A DNA stretch of 64,000 nucleotides, from contig NC_013892.1 of assembly GCF_000027225.1 (NCBI RefSeq), positions 3,038,001 through 3,102,000 of the forward strand. The letters are read 5' to 3'. The stretch comes from Xenorhabdus bovienii SS-2004. GTDB taxonomy: Bacteria; Pseudomonadota; Gammaproteobacteria; Enterobacterales; Enterobacteriaceae. Each line of letters begins with the position of its first letter. The first letter of the stretch is position 1. A program made the position numbers and the translations under genes. The notes below the pieces were generated by a model, which was given only the letters and a program-made list of their open reading frames with translations, searched no databases and was not told where the DNA came from. This document shows, piece by piece, positions 41,191 to 50,295 of the stretch.

Positions 41191-41811
41191 TCAGGATTTC
41201 CAAATGATCCGCGAAATTTTCCAATTTTTCAGGGCATCATCAGAAGGCATTAACCCTTCTGGGCCATCCCACTGCCCGGTAAACACATAGCTGATATGCT
41301 GGCTTTGCGGTGCAATACAAATCACGGTTGGCTGCATAATGAAATCACTGGAACGATGACATACACCAAACGCTTTGCCATACAGCTCGGAGAAAGGTGT
41401 GCCTATTCTTGTTCCCCATACGGTTTTCACCCTATCATCCAACACATCAATACGATTAACTTTCCCCTTAGCCAAACCAGACAATTCGATTTTTACCTGA
41501 TCACCCTCCATTCCCTGAATGATGCTGACGAATTTGCCATTTTGAGTTTCCATCCCACTGCGCAGGCGGTATTTGCCTTTCAAGCCTTGTTCAATCGCAG
41601 ATTGATCCATGTCTGTCTGTTTATTCACTTCCCCAACACCTTGTTCAGAGACACGTAAGGCACTGCCAAACCACTCCCAAGGTGATAACGAAGACCATGA
41701 AAATTCTGGTATTCCAGCACAGGCACTTAGTAACAGCGAACTTCCCAATAAACTACTAACGGCTACAACTCGCTGTTTGGACAATAAATTAAATACAAAA
41801 AATTTACCCAT
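41191..41811 (-). CDS. yfeY: YfeY-like lipoprotein (RpoE-regulated family)
   Basis: 206 residues from MGKFFVFNLLSKQRVVAV; a start at 41850 would add 13 unlikely residues. A lipobox LLLSACAG follows a hydrophobic signal, so it is an outer-membrane or periplasmic lipoprotein. WSSLSPWEWFGSALRVSEQG, KYRLRSGM, IGTPFSELYGKAFG and GPEGLMPSDDALKNWKISRI match E. coli YfeY, reported as a sigma-E-regulated lipoprotein of unknown role. It sits alone, upstream of the divergent hypothetical gene at 42001. Confidence 0.85.
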   Translation of the reverse strand: MGKFFVFNLLSKQRVVAVSSLLGSSLLLSACAGIPEFSWSSLSPWEWFGSALRVSEQGVGEVNKQTDMDQSAIEQGLKGKYRLRSGMETQNGKFVSIIQGMEGDQVKIELSGLAKGKVNRIDVLDDRVKTVWGTRIGTPFSELYGKAFGVCHRSSDFIMQPTVICIAPQSQHISYVFTGQWDGPEGLMPSDDALKNWKISRIIWKS

Positions 41812-42000
41812 TACTGTTTTTACCTTTATATCTATTGACGGGTTATGCAAAACACACTCTTAAAAAAACATTCATTTGTAAATACGAAAAATTTCATCAA
41901 CAAAAATGCAAAAAAAACAAGAACAATACAACATTGATGATAGATTGACACAATGACCGATAACATCACTTTCATCTAAAGAATGATGTTACGGTAGAAT

Positions 42001-42426
42001 ATGATGAATGAAAAGGTGATTATTGCGGTATTTATTATCTCTTTAAGCGTATCTGTCATGGCGAGAGCCTCAGATCAAAAATCGGTTTTGCCTTCTAATA
42101 TTCATGACAAGTTGAATCACATTACAAATCAGGAAAAGCATCAGGAAAAAACCACGATATTTCAGGAGAGAAAATTTCATATTCAATCTCCTTGTAGCTT
42201 TATTATATTAGAAGGGAAATCAGAATCTCCCATCCATGATCATTATCAACTATATAGAAATAACGAAGGAAAAATTCAAGTTAGAATTGTCTCTAGTATC
42301 GGAGATAATATCCCCATTGCGTCAAAAAAATTATTTATTTTACAAAATAAACATCAGATATTCTTGAGTCATCTTATTATAAAGATAATTAATTTAGTAC
42401 TGTATAATTCAATAATGGCTGAATAA
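42001..42426 (+). CDS. hypothetical exported protein
   Basis: 141 residues (alternative start two codons in). A signal peptide is clear (EKVIIAVFIISLSVSVMARA, cleavage after ARA). The mature part is hydrophilic and Lys/His/Gln-rich, then has FHIQSPCSFIILEGK and a hydrophobic C-terminus (FLSHLIIKIINLVLYN). One cysteine. Base composition is strongly AT-rich compared with neighbours. No family recognised; looks like a recent or genus-specific gene between core genes yfeY and ypeA. Confidence 0.5.
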   Translation: MMNEKVIIAVFIISLSVSVMARASDQKSVLPSNIHDKLNHITNQEKHQEKTTIFQERKFHIQSPCSFIILEGKSESPIHDHYQLYRNNEGKIQVRIVSSIGDNIPIASKKLFILQNKHQIFLSHLIIKIINLVLYNSIMAE

Positions 42427-42452
42427 AATAATACTGTTCAGCCATTTTATAT

Positions 42453-42875
42453 TTAATCAATAATCAGGCGCTTACTAAAAATAGTATTTTCTTGCCCCAA
42501 ATAATCATATTCCATTTTTTCACACATACAAATCGTTGCATCATTTTCTTCTGAAACCAAAATCAAAATACTCGGACAACCTCTCGCCAATAATTTTTTT
42601 TCCAAGCGGGATATCAAAGCATTAGCAATTCCCCTGCCCCTGAATTCAGGGTGAACACTCAGATAATAAGCATGTCCACGATGCCCATCATAGCCGCCCA
42701 TAACTGTACCAACTACCTCTCCCGCAACTTCAGCAACTAGAAATAAATCAGCATCATGGGTTAACTTACGCTCAATATCTACTTCTGGATCATCACCGGG
42801 ATTAATCAAATCACAGCGTTCCCAAAGTGTGGTGACGGCCTCAAAATCATTTTGCCGAAATACCCGAATTTCCAT
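42453..42875 (-). CDS. ypeA: GNAT family N-acetyltransferase YpeA
   Basis: 140 residues. GNAT fold with acetyl-CoA-binding segment [19 protein letters not shown] and the N-terminal [20 protein letters not shown] identical in style to E. coli YpeA. Substrate unknown; possibly an amino group of a protein or metabolite. Three residues around the C-terminus differ from the E. coli pattern but the fold is complete. Confidence 0.9.
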   Translation of the reverse strand: MEIRVFRQNDFEAVTTLWERCDLINPGDDPEVDIERKLTHDADLFLVAEVAGEVVGTVMGGYDGHRGHAYYLSVHPEFRGRGIANALISRLEKKLLARGCPSILILVSEENDATICMCEKMEYDYLGQENTIFSKRLIID

Positions 42876-43274
42876 AGTTAGTCAGCCTATTTAATAAACG
42901 GTTGAATCAACGTTAATTATCACTACTTTTATTTTGGAATCAATATGAAAATGCGTTTACTGAGACTAAAAGGTATACTGTCTATCGCCATAAACTAACC
43001 CAAATGAAAGCAGAAATGAATACACCTAACATATATTAGTTTCATGTTTCGGTATTTGTCGATGTTTATTATTTTTATATAAAAATCAAATAATTAAAAA
43101 TCCAATCAACTGTATATTGTTCCAGTGCTTATTGACGTTTTCCTACTCTTGCAGCGCACTACGTATAAACTCGTCATTCCACATCCAAATTCAAGAATAA
43201 ACCGTTTGATATTGTGAGCCTAATAAACTTAAAAGTTCATTGTGGTAAGACTGTATTCCAGTTATCATTTTATG
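42876..43274. other. spacer without a gene
   Basis: About 400 bp, AT-rich, between ypeA and IS debris. I see no gene, tRNA or structured repeat. Confidence 0.5.
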
Positions 43275-43511
43275 TTATTGAAATTCAAAGGAGTTTATCC
43301 CTTCTATAATCAGAAAGACCTCACGCGCGGCTGGCGATTGTGTCCGTTTGTTCCTCATATCAGGGAAAAACGGGACGCTTTTTTTCAGTTCGCGGCGGAT
43401 CTTATGCTCCAGCGCTGCATAGACCATCAGACAACAGGTCATCACCATTAATAGCGCTTCTATCCGATCCGGTTTTTGTTGTGCCTTATAATTAGCCAAT
43501 AAAGTCGCCAT
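43275..43511 (-). pseudogene. IS1634-like transposase C-terminal fragment
   Basis: The minus-strand frame reads RIEALLMVMTCCLMVYAALE, HKIRRELKK and REVFLIIEGINSFEF, resembling the C-terminal end of IS1634-type (IS4-like) transposases that close with ALEYRIR and a FxxxEGI motif. Nothing upstream remains. Confidence 0.55.
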
Positions 43512-43546
43512 ATCAAGCTATTCTTCACCCCGTTCATTGGCCGCTA

Positions 43547-43586
43547 AACTCCACAACCACCGACTAAAGTCGGTGGTTGTGGAGTT
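43547..43586. repeat. perfect 19-bp inverted repeat with a 2-base loop
   Basis: AACTCCACAACCACCGACT, then AA, then AGTCGGTGGTTGTGGAGTT: a perfect 40-base hairpin. No T-run on the plus strand; on the minus strand the next bases are TAGCGG, so it is not an obvious terminator. Resembles the subterminal hairpins of IS200/IS605-type elements, without a transposase nearby. Confidence 0.85.
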
Positions 43587-43608
43587 ATTATTCAAGTAAT
43601 TATATAAA

Positions 43609-43862
43609 GACTCTGATACGGAATGGTGGTTCATTGATAGCAGTATTGGCCGCGCTTATCAACACAGTTCAGGCGCAACATAAAAGAAAGATGAAGCGAT
43701 TGGGAAAAGCCGAGGAGGACGCTCAACTAAAATCCATTTAGCCGTAGACAGTGATGGACTACCAATGGGTTTTGAATTGTCCGGGGGGCAATTTCACAAT
43801 ATTGTTCATGCGGAAAGTTTGGTGGTGCAGTCACCGCCTTCGGACGTTGTGATATAGCAGAA
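43609..43862 (+). pseudogene. IS5-family transposase fragment
   Basis: Plus-strand DTEWWFIDSSIGRAYQHSSG, an in-frame TAA, then IGKSRGGRSTKIHLAVDSDG and GFELSGGQFHNIVHAESLV. This is the core of IS5/IS1182-like transposases (DDE Asp residues in IDSS and AVDS). Both ends are missing. Confidence 0.75.
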
Positions 43863-43877
43863 TTAACATAACCTGAC

Positions 43878-44703
43878 CTATTCAATATGCTCCGTAAACA
43901 ACTCATCAACTGAACATCTTTTTTGCCTCCTTATCGCTTTTGCTCCGCCCCATTTGTGTTTTATAGGGTTTAAATCCGGACTATAAGCGGGAAGCCATTC
44001 CAGTTGACATCGGCTGTCTGCTATTGCTTGTGTCGTGTCATTCCGTTTATGGAAAGGCGCATTATCCATCACTATCACGGCTCCGTGTGGAAGCTTTGGC
44101 AGCAAATCTTGCGTCACCCACGCATAAAAAACATCGGCATTAATATTCCCGGTAAATAAGCTTAAGGTGACGAAGGTCTTTTCGAGAATGGCGCCAATGA
44201 CGTTGATACGGCCTTTTGCGTGCCAGTCATGCGTACCAAAACAGCGTAACCCTTTTTCCTAATATCCCTGTTTACGTGGCATCGATTGAGCAAAACCACT
44301 TTCATCCAAATAAACAAGGGGTCTGCCAGTCTGTTCATCATCGCTGATGTGCTCGATAAATGCCTGACGAGCTTGAGGATCAGCGCGAGGGGGTTGGAGC
44401 GTTTTTTTTCGGGGTGATATTCAGCCGTTTCAAGGCGTAATGAATAGCCGATTGTGAAACACTTAAACGTTTTGCTCTTTCCCATTGGTAGTCATCAGGA
44501 AAATTTTGGACATCCGCAATGAGTACCTCATCAGGGATTTTTGTGGCGGGTTTATCGCGGGTCATGCAAGGTTCTATTTTATTGCACCACCGGAACAAGG
44601 TACGCATGGAGATCTCAAAATGGGCACTCGTTTGTTCGAAAGTCAACGAATGCTTGTCTTTGTATGCCAGTACTCGCTTTCGAAAATCTAAGCTGTAGCC
44701 CAT
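43878..44703 (-). pseudogene. IS630-family transposase, frameshifted, with mutated catalytic Glu
   Basis: N-terminal part 44380-44703 (MGYSLDFRKRVLAYKDKH, helix-turn-helix) is intact, then a frameshift, then VYLDESGFAQSMPRKQGY (first Asp), a TAG stop, FGTHDWHAKGRINVIGAI and VIVMDNAPFHKRND (second Asp). The third catalytic position reads SPDLNPIKHKW, where active relatives have NPIEHKW. So there is one frameshift, one nonsense codon and a Glu-to-Lys change. It differs from the IS630 element at 20784. Confidence 0.8.
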
Positions 44704-44766
44704 CTCATTTTATGCCTTGTTATCTTAGATTTAGATATTATGTCATATTAATATGATTTAGCTATA

Positions 44767-45057
44767 TTTACCAACGTCAATGGATTCATTACTGCGATAA
44801 ACCAAGACTTCAATGATGCTTTGGGAGCGGTTGTGACACGCCACCAAGTGCCGGAAATTTATCTTGATGCGGTCAATTTTCCCAATGGCAATCCACAGGC
44901 AGACCCAACCAGAGAAGCCGTGAGTAAGTACCTGATAGAGCAGAAGCAGGATTCAAACGCTGATTTTGTTACCTATGTGCTGGCGTTACCCAGTGAAACC
45001 GATGGTGCCTTGATTCCGGCGAGAGTGATTCAAGCGGATATTTGTTGTTGGCAATAA
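44767..45057 (+). CDS. unrecognised ORF fragment
   Basis: Open frame without an evident start that reads naturally (NVNGFITAINQDFNDALGAV, EIYLDAVNFPNGNPQADPT, NADFVTYVLALPSETDGAL). A start at 44821 is possible but unsupported. I do not recognise the family; a loose likeness of VTYVLALPSE to part of aminopeptidase N is too short to use. It lies directly after the IS630 remnant, so it may be the 3' end of a gene cut by that element. Confidence 0.35.
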   Translation, partial: FTNVNGFITAINQDFNDALGAVVTRHQVPEIYLDAVNFPNGNPQADPTREAVSKYLIEQKQDSNADFVTYVLALPSETDGALIPARVIQADICCWQ

Positions 45058-45361
45058 AGGGGTTTGCATGACTCCCAACTAGCTAGAGCGCTTAAATATT
45101 CGTCATTTTGATGAGATTTGGGTAAATGTGTTACTGCATTTTTCATTAAGAACTCCGTAATATCATTACGTTGATATAATAGCTCACACATTACTATATT
45201 TTAGGCATCAGAAATAAGTATGTGTTGCGGTTTTGTGTTACGGTATACGGTTTTTCAATGTAAACCATACTGTATAAAAACACAAGAACCGGACAAACGT
45301 AACGAATACGGAAGTGATTTAATTATATGATTTTAAATGATAATTTATATAAGAGACTGAA
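45058..45361. other. yfhL upstream region
   Basis: About 304 bp without a gene, AT-rich. Presumably holds the yfhL promoter. No clear box or repeat found. Confidence 0.45.
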
Positions 45362-45622
45362 ATGGCGCTATTAATTACTAAACGCTGCATCAATTGCGAT
45401 ATGTGTGAACCTGAATGTCCCAATCAGGCCATCACAATGGGCGCAGAAATTTATGAAATTGACTCAGAACGCTGTACTGAATGCGTCGGACACTATGAAA
45501 AACCAACCTGCCAGTCCGTCTGCCCGATCACCAATACTATTATCCTTAACCCTGACTATCAGGAAAGTGAAGAGCAACTGTGGGATAAGTTCGTGCTCTT
45601 ACATCACGCAGATAAGATATAA
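45362..45622 (+). CDS. yfhL: YfhL family 2x[4Fe-4S] ferredoxin
   Basis: 86 residues. Two cluster motifs: CINCDMCEPECP (CxxCxxCxxxCP) and CTECVGHYEKPTCQSVCP, the second with the longer inter-cysteine insert typical of YfhL-type ferredoxins. Cytosolic electron carrier; partner unknown. It is convergent with the acpS pseudogene, as yfhL and acpS are neighbours in E. coli. Confidence 0.95.
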   Translation: MALLITKRCINCDMCEPECPNQAITMGAEIYEIDSERCTECVGHYEKPTCQSVCPITNTIILNPDYQESEEQLWDKFVLLHHADKI

Positions 45623-45624
45623 AA

Positions 45625-45991
45625 TCAACTTTCCAATATCACCGTCGCACAGGCATAACGCCGTTCATCCGGCAGGGATCTTACATTCAGTTTGTCAGCC
45701 AGAGTTTCTGCTTTACTATGAAGTTTTAATGTAGTTTTTCCCAAGGAATCATTAATAACTTCAAACTGATTGAAAAACAGACCATTTCGAATACCTGTTC
45801 CCGGCGCTTTGCGGCGGCTTCCTTAACAGCAAATCGTTTTGCAAGGAAACAAATCGGTTAGTTATGATGCTGATATTATTGCCATTCTCTGTCACTTAAA
45901 ACACGTTTGCCAAGCGTTCACCAGAACGCTCGACAATTTTTTTAATGCGGAAAATTTCAACTATATCTGTGCCTAATCCAACAATAGCCAT
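45625..45991 (-). pseudogene. acpS: holo-[acyl-carrier-protein] synthase acpS, multiply disrupted
   Basis: Position and sequence are those of acpS, directly after pdxJ (ATG overlaps the pdxJ TAA). It begins [20 protein letters not shown], clearly AcpS, but loses a base in the AAA of LAK and stops at codon 33. In the restored frame come RVLSDREWQ, a TAA, YQHHN, a second TAA, then [16 protein letters not shown] second one-base loss leads to [20 protein letters not shown] and [14 protein letters not shown] with the normal stop; about four residues are also missing before DERRY. Five separate lesions rule out one sequencing error. AcpS loads phosphopantetheine on acyl carrier protein and is essential in E. 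coli. Confidence 0.93.
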
Positions 45992-46722
45992 TAACTGCGC
46001 GCTTCCCGCAACAACGTTTTCATATCGGCCACAGCAGCAGACAAACCACTAAATACGGCACGGCCAATGATGGCATGACCGATATTTAATTCATAAATCT
46101 CAGGTAAGGCAGCAATACGCTGTACATTGTGATACGTCAAACCATGACCCGCATTTACTTTGATGCCTTTACCCGCGGCGTAAGTCACCGCTTCTTTAAT
46201 ACGCAAAAATTCTTGTTCCTGCTGGATATCATTTTCTGCATCTGCATACGCACCTGTGTGGATCTCAATAAATGGCGCTCCCACTTCAGCCGCAGCGGCA
46301 ATTTGCTGGTGATCTGCATCGATAAACAGGGAAACAAAAATACCTGCTTCCGATAAACGCTTAACGGCAGCAGCAATATGCACTTTTTGCCCTAATACAT
46401 CCAAGCCACCTTCCGTTGTCACTTCTTGGCGCTTTTCAGGAACCAAACAACAGAAAACGGGTTTAATTTGGCAAGCAATATCAATCATTTCATCGGTTAC
46501 TGCCATTTCAAGGTTCATACGGGTTTGAATCGTTTTTGCTAATAGTTGAACATCTCTATCAGTAATATGGCGGCGATCTTCACGCAGGTGAACAGTGATC
46601 CCATCAGCTCCTGCTTGCTCTGCAACAAATGCAGCCTGTACCGGATCAGGATACTGTGTCCCACGGGCATTACGTACCGTTGCAATATGATCAATGTTAA
46701 TACCTAATAATACCTCAGCCAT
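45991..46722 (-). CDS. pdxJ: pyridoxine 5'-phosphate synthase
   Basis: 243 residues from [20 protein letters not shown], where AGGAG supplies the ribosome site; the frame to 46764 is an unconserved extension. TIM-barrel enzyme joining 1-deoxyxylulose-5-phosphate and 3-amino-2-oxopropyl phosphate in vitamin B6 synthesis. Seen are [16 protein letters not shown], the catalytic EIHTGAYAD stretch and [11 protein letters not shown]. Its stop overlaps the acpS start, so the two were coupled. Confidence 0.96.
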   Translation of the reverse strand: MAEVLLGINIDHIATVRNARGTQYPDPVQAAFVAEQAGADGITVHLREDRRHITDRDVQLLAKTIQTRMNLEMAVTDEMIDIACQIKPVFCCLVPEKRQEVTTEGGLDVLGQKVHIAAAVKRLSEAGIFVSLFIDADHQQIAAAAEVGAPFIEIHTGAYADAENDIQQEQEFLRIKEAVTYAAGKGIKVNAGHGLTYHNVQRIAALPEIYELNIGHAIIGRAVFSGLSAAVADMKTLLREARS

Positions 46723-46790
46723 TTTTAACTCCTGTAATAACATAAGATTCAAGAAAGTATACACTTGCCATCATAAAGAAAAATCACATT

Positions 46791-47528
46791 TCAATTTTCA
46801 TTTTTCTTATTAGGAATATCAGTTTTTTTACGTACGAATTGGCGAAATAACTCACGACTTTTTAAGGGCTTCCCCCCCAAATAAGGCTTCAGCGCAATGC
46901 GAGTAAAACGTTTAGCTGCTTTCAAAGTAAGCGAATCAGTAAATTCACCGGTTGCCAACGCTTTTAGTTCATTACCAGTAAAACTGAAGTGATCAACAAC
47001 CAGGCTAGCAATAAAGCCTTTTTCTTCACGGTAACGATAATTCATTGTATCTGACACAGGTTCACCACTACCTGCACAATGAAGATAGTCTACTCCATAC
47101 CCCATATTAGTTAGCAAGGCGAGTTCAAAACGACGTAAAGCATATTCAGGCGTGTATTCACTCGCCGCAAGAATTTGTAAACATTGAAGATAATCAAAGA
47201 AAAGCGCAGGATATGCCGCGCCTTGTTCAAGAACTCTGGATAATAGCTCATTGACGTATAAACCGCTGTATAGCACACTTCCTGTCAAGGGAAGCGCTAA
47301 TGAGATAGGTTCAGCATCCCGTAATATTTTGATTTCACCCCGTCCACTCCAACGAACAAGCAACGGGGTGAAAGGTTGTAGACAACCTTTCAGATGGGAG
47401 CGACGACGGCGTACACCTTTCGCTAAAACACGTACCCGCCCTTCATTTTCAGTAAAGAAATCCAGTAGTAAACTAGTCTCGCTGTAAGGGCGCCCATGAA
47501 GTACGAAAGCTCTCTGCCAGCCGTCCAC
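46791..47528 (-). CDS. recO: DNA repair protein RecO
   Basis: 245-residue recombination mediator of the RecFOR pathway that binds SSB and loads RecA. OB-fold N-terminus ([40 protein letters not shown]) and the helical C-terminal part are intact. Short distance to era upstream (10 bp) implies cotranscription. Ordinary. Confidence 0.95.
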   Translation of the reverse strand: MDGWQRAFVLHGRPYSETSLLLDFFTENEGRVRVLAKGVRRRRSHLKGCLQPFTPLLVRWSGRGEIKILRDAEPISLALPLTGSVLYSGLYVNELLSRVLEQGAAYPALFFDYLQCLQILAASEYTPEYALRRFELALLTNMGYGVDYLHCAGSGEPVSDTMNYRYREEKGFIASLVVDHFSFTGNELKALATGEFTDSLTLKAAKRFTRIALKPYLGGKPLKSRELFRQFVRKKTDIPNKKNEN

Positions 47529-47537
47529 AAATCAACC

Positions 47538-48443
47538 TTATAAGTCGTCGATGTAACCGAGGCTGCGCAGCGCTCGCTCATCATCAGCCCAACCCGCTTT
47601 CACTTTTACCCACAGTTCTAAATGAACTTTATTATCAAACAGCTTTTCCATATCCTGACGGGCTTCTATGCCAATCGTCTTGATTTTGCTGCCTTTATTA
47701 CCAATAACCATTTTTTTCTGGCCTTCACGCTCTACCAAAATTAAACCGTGAATGGTATAACCACCGCGTTCATTAGTAACGAATTGTTCAATTTCCACTG
47801 TCACAGAATAAGGCAGTTCATCACCCAGAAAACGCATCAGTTTTTCACGGATGATTTCTGATGCCATAAAACGCTGTGAGCGATCAGTAATGTAATCATC
47901 TGGGAAATGGTGTCCAGCTTCCGGGATATGAGCACGCACAATTTTGGCAATAGTATCAACATTCATGCCTTTTTCTGCACTAATCGGCACAACATCAAGG
48001 AAATTCATCTGTTTGCTGAGAAAACCGATATGGGGCAGAAGGATGGCTTTATCCGTGACATTGTCCACTTTATTAATGGCCAATATCACTGGGCAATGCA
48101 AATTACGCAGTTTATTAACAACCATTTCGTCATCTGCAGTCCAGTGTGTACCTTCGACAACGAAAATAACCAGTTCCACATCACCAATTGAGCTGCTCGC
48201 CGCACGGTTCATCAAACGGTTAATAGCACGTTTTTCTTCTATGTGAAGCCCCGGTGTATCAACATAAATGGCTTGATAAACTCCTTCCGTATGGATACCC
48301 ATAATACGATGCCGCGTCGTCTGGGGTTTACGGGAAGTGATGGATATCTTCTGGCCCAGTAACTGATTCAATAAAGTCGATTTACCGACATTAGGCCGCC
48401 CGACTATTGCCACAAATCCGCAATAGTTTTTTTCTTCGCTCAT
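47538..48443 (-). CDS. era: GTPase Era
   Basis: 301-residue essential GTPase in 16S rRNA maturation and 30S assembly, membrane-associated. G1 [10 protein letters not shown]3 DTPGLH, G4 NKVD, and a C-terminal KH domain with [16 protein letters not shown]. Start overlaps the rnc stop by 4 bp (48440-48443), the conserved rnc-era junction. Confidence 0.97.
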   Translation of the reverse strand: MSEEKNYCGFVAIVGRPNVGKSTLLNQLLGQKISITSRKPQTTRHRIMGIHTEGVYQAIYVDTPGLHIEEKRAINRLMNRAASSSIGDVELVIFVVEGTHWTADDEMVVNKLRNLHCPVILAINKVDNVTDKAILLPHIGFLSKQMNFLDVVPISAEKGMNVDTIAKIVRAHIPEAGHHFPDDYITDRSQRFMASEIIREKLMRFLGDELPYSVTVEIEQFVTNERGGYTIHGLILVEREGQKKMVIGNKGSKIKTIGIEARQDMEKLFDNKVHLELWVKVKAGWADDERALRSLGYIDDL

Positions 48444-49120
48444 TCAAGCTCCAGTTGTTTTAATGCTTGTTCCGCAGCCGCCTGTTCTGCCTTGCGACGG
48501 CTGGAACCTACTCCTCTAACAGGTTGTTCAAATCCACTGATTTGACAGTGGATTGTAAATTCCTGATCGTGTGCTTCCCCACGAACCTGAACAACCAGAT
48601 ATGATGGCAACGGCAAATGACGCCCTTGCAGATATTCCTGTAAACGTGTTTTGGGATCTTTTTGCTTGTCGCCCGGGCTAATTTCATTCAAACGAGTTTC
48701 ATACCAACTCAATATAATTCTTTCAATTGTCTGAATATCGCTATCCAGAAAAATGGCCCCAATCAAAGCTTCAATGCTATCTGCTAAAATAGATTCGCGG
48801 CGATGCCCACCGCTTTTTAACTCACCTGGCCCCAAACGCAGACATTCACCTAGCTCAAATTCTCTGGCCAATTCAGCCAGCGTATTGCCTCGCACCAGTG
48901 TTGCCCGCATACGGCTCATATCCCCTTCATCAACACGGGGAAAACGGTGATAAAGTGCATTGGCAATAACAAAACTCAGGATTGAGTCGCCAAGAAATTC
49001 CAGACGCTCATTATGCTTACTGTTGGCACTACGATGAGTGAGCGCCTGAAGTAACAAATCATGCTGTATAAAGGTATATCCCAGCTTACGCTGTAACCTA
49101 TTAATTATTATGGAGTTCAT
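48440..49120 (-). CDS. rnc: ribonuclease III
   Basis: 226-residue endonuclease that cuts double-stranded RNA in rRNA and mRNA maturation. The catalytic signature is [14 protein letters not shown]; the C-terminal dsRNA-binding domain runs from [20 protein letters not shown] to the end. Upstream ~190 bp separate it from lepB; in E. coli rnc destroys its own leader, which could hold here. Confidence 0.97.
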   Translation of the reverse strand: MNSIIINRLQRKLGYTFIQHDLLLQALTHRSANSKHNERLEFLGDSILSFVIANALYHRFPRVDEGDMSRMRATLVRGNTLAELAREFELGECLRLGPGELKSGGHRRESILADSIEALIGAIFLDSDIQTIERIILSWYETRLNEISPGDKQKDPKTRLQEYLQGRHLPLPSYLVVQVRGEAHDQEFTIHCQISGFEQPVRGVGSSRRKAEQAAAEQALKQLELE

Positions 49121-49306
49121 GTGCTACCAATTCAGTCAGAATTCATCAAAAAAGCACACGCAACAGACCTGTGGGGATAGATCCTACAAAACTGTTGCGT
49201 TTGCACTGGCTTCCTAAAATGTCCATCATTCTAAAAAGCCAATCATCTCGTTTGGCAGAATATTCTACACTGTGAGATGAATTAATGCTTCGCTAATATA
49301 TAAATA

Positions 49307-50275
49307 TTAGTGAATTCTTCCAATTCGACTCAGGCGTACGCCAGTAGGCCACTCGCCTTCCTGTTTTTCAAAACTTATCCAGATGGCTGTTGCTCGCCCT
49401 ACCAGATTTTTCTCCGGCACAAACCCCCATATCCGGCTATCCGAACTATTGTCACGGTTATCGCCCATCATGAAATAATGGCCTTCAGGGACAACCCAAG
49501 TTCCAAGTGGCAATCCTGGCTGACTGAAAAACGGGATATTTGATGCTCCAGGGACAATCAAAATGTGGTGTGACACATTACCTAAATGCTCAACCCGTTC
49601 CCCCTGGCGAATACTGTTTGACCCCAGTTGTTCTTCGATAGGAATTGGATAAACTCCTCTCACACGTGCGCCTTCAGGAGTAATATCCTCTTTGATAGTC
49701 CATTCACTTGGGAACATATCTCGATAAGTAACAGGTAAATTCTTACACACCGTATTCCAACCACAACCAGGAAAAACCTGAAGTTCTTTATTTATGTCAT
49801 CGTAAACAATTTTATCTCCAGGCAAGCCAATGACACGCTTTACAAAATCCAGACTCGGATTAACAGGATATTTAAAAACTGCAATATCTCCACGCTTAGG
49901 CTTACCTGTTTTAATCAAAGTTGTCTGTGTAATTGGATCTTTCAGACCATAGGCGAATTTTTCAACTAGGATGAAATCCCCAATCAGCAGCGTTGGCATC
50001 ATTGAACCTGAAGGGATCTGGAAAGGTTCATAAACAAAAGAACGCAGAAGCAAAACAATGGCTAACACAGGAAAGACAGATGCAAATGTCTCAACCCATG
50101 AAGGTTTGTTAATCTCTGTAGCCAAAGCTTCCTGAGATTCCGCACCTGCTGTTTGTTCCTGAATCTGAGCAAGTTTTTTCCTGCGTTCAGGGGCGAATTT
50201 AAACCGATCTATACACCAGATAATACCAGTGATTAACGTTGCTAACGTTAAGATCAAGGCAAAAGTGTTAGCCAT
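49307..50275 (-). CDS. lepB: signal peptidase I
   Basis: 322-residue inner-membrane leader peptidase cleaving signal peptides of exported proteins. Two N-terminal membrane segments, catalytic Ser in PSGSMMPTL and Lys in KRGDIAVFKYP, then GDNRDNSSDSR. C-terminus GVRLSRIGRIH as in E. coli. Between lepA and rnc, canonical order. Confidence 0.97.
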   Translation of the reverse strand: MANTFALILTLATLITGIIWCIDRFKFAPERRKKLAQIQEQTAGAESQEALATEINKPSWVETFASVFPVLAIVLLLRSFVYEPFQIPSGSMMPTLLIGDFILVEKFAYGLKDPITQTTLIKTGKPKRGDIAVFKYPVNPSLDFVKRVIGLPGDKIVYDDINKELQVFPGCGWNTVCKNLPVTYRDMFPSEWTIKEDITPEGARVRGVYPIPIEEQLGSNSIRQGERVEHLGNVSHHILIVPGASNIPFFSQPGLPLGTWVVPEGHYFMMGDNRDNSSDSRIWGFVPEKNLVGRATAIWISFEKQEGEWPTGVRLSRIGRIH

Positions 50276-50295
50276 TTAGACTCCTTACAACCTTG

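Noticed and set aside
44821..45057. Aminopeptidase N fragment
   Set aside because: Only a ten-residue likeness (VTYVLALPSE); the rest does not follow PepN, so the function was left open.
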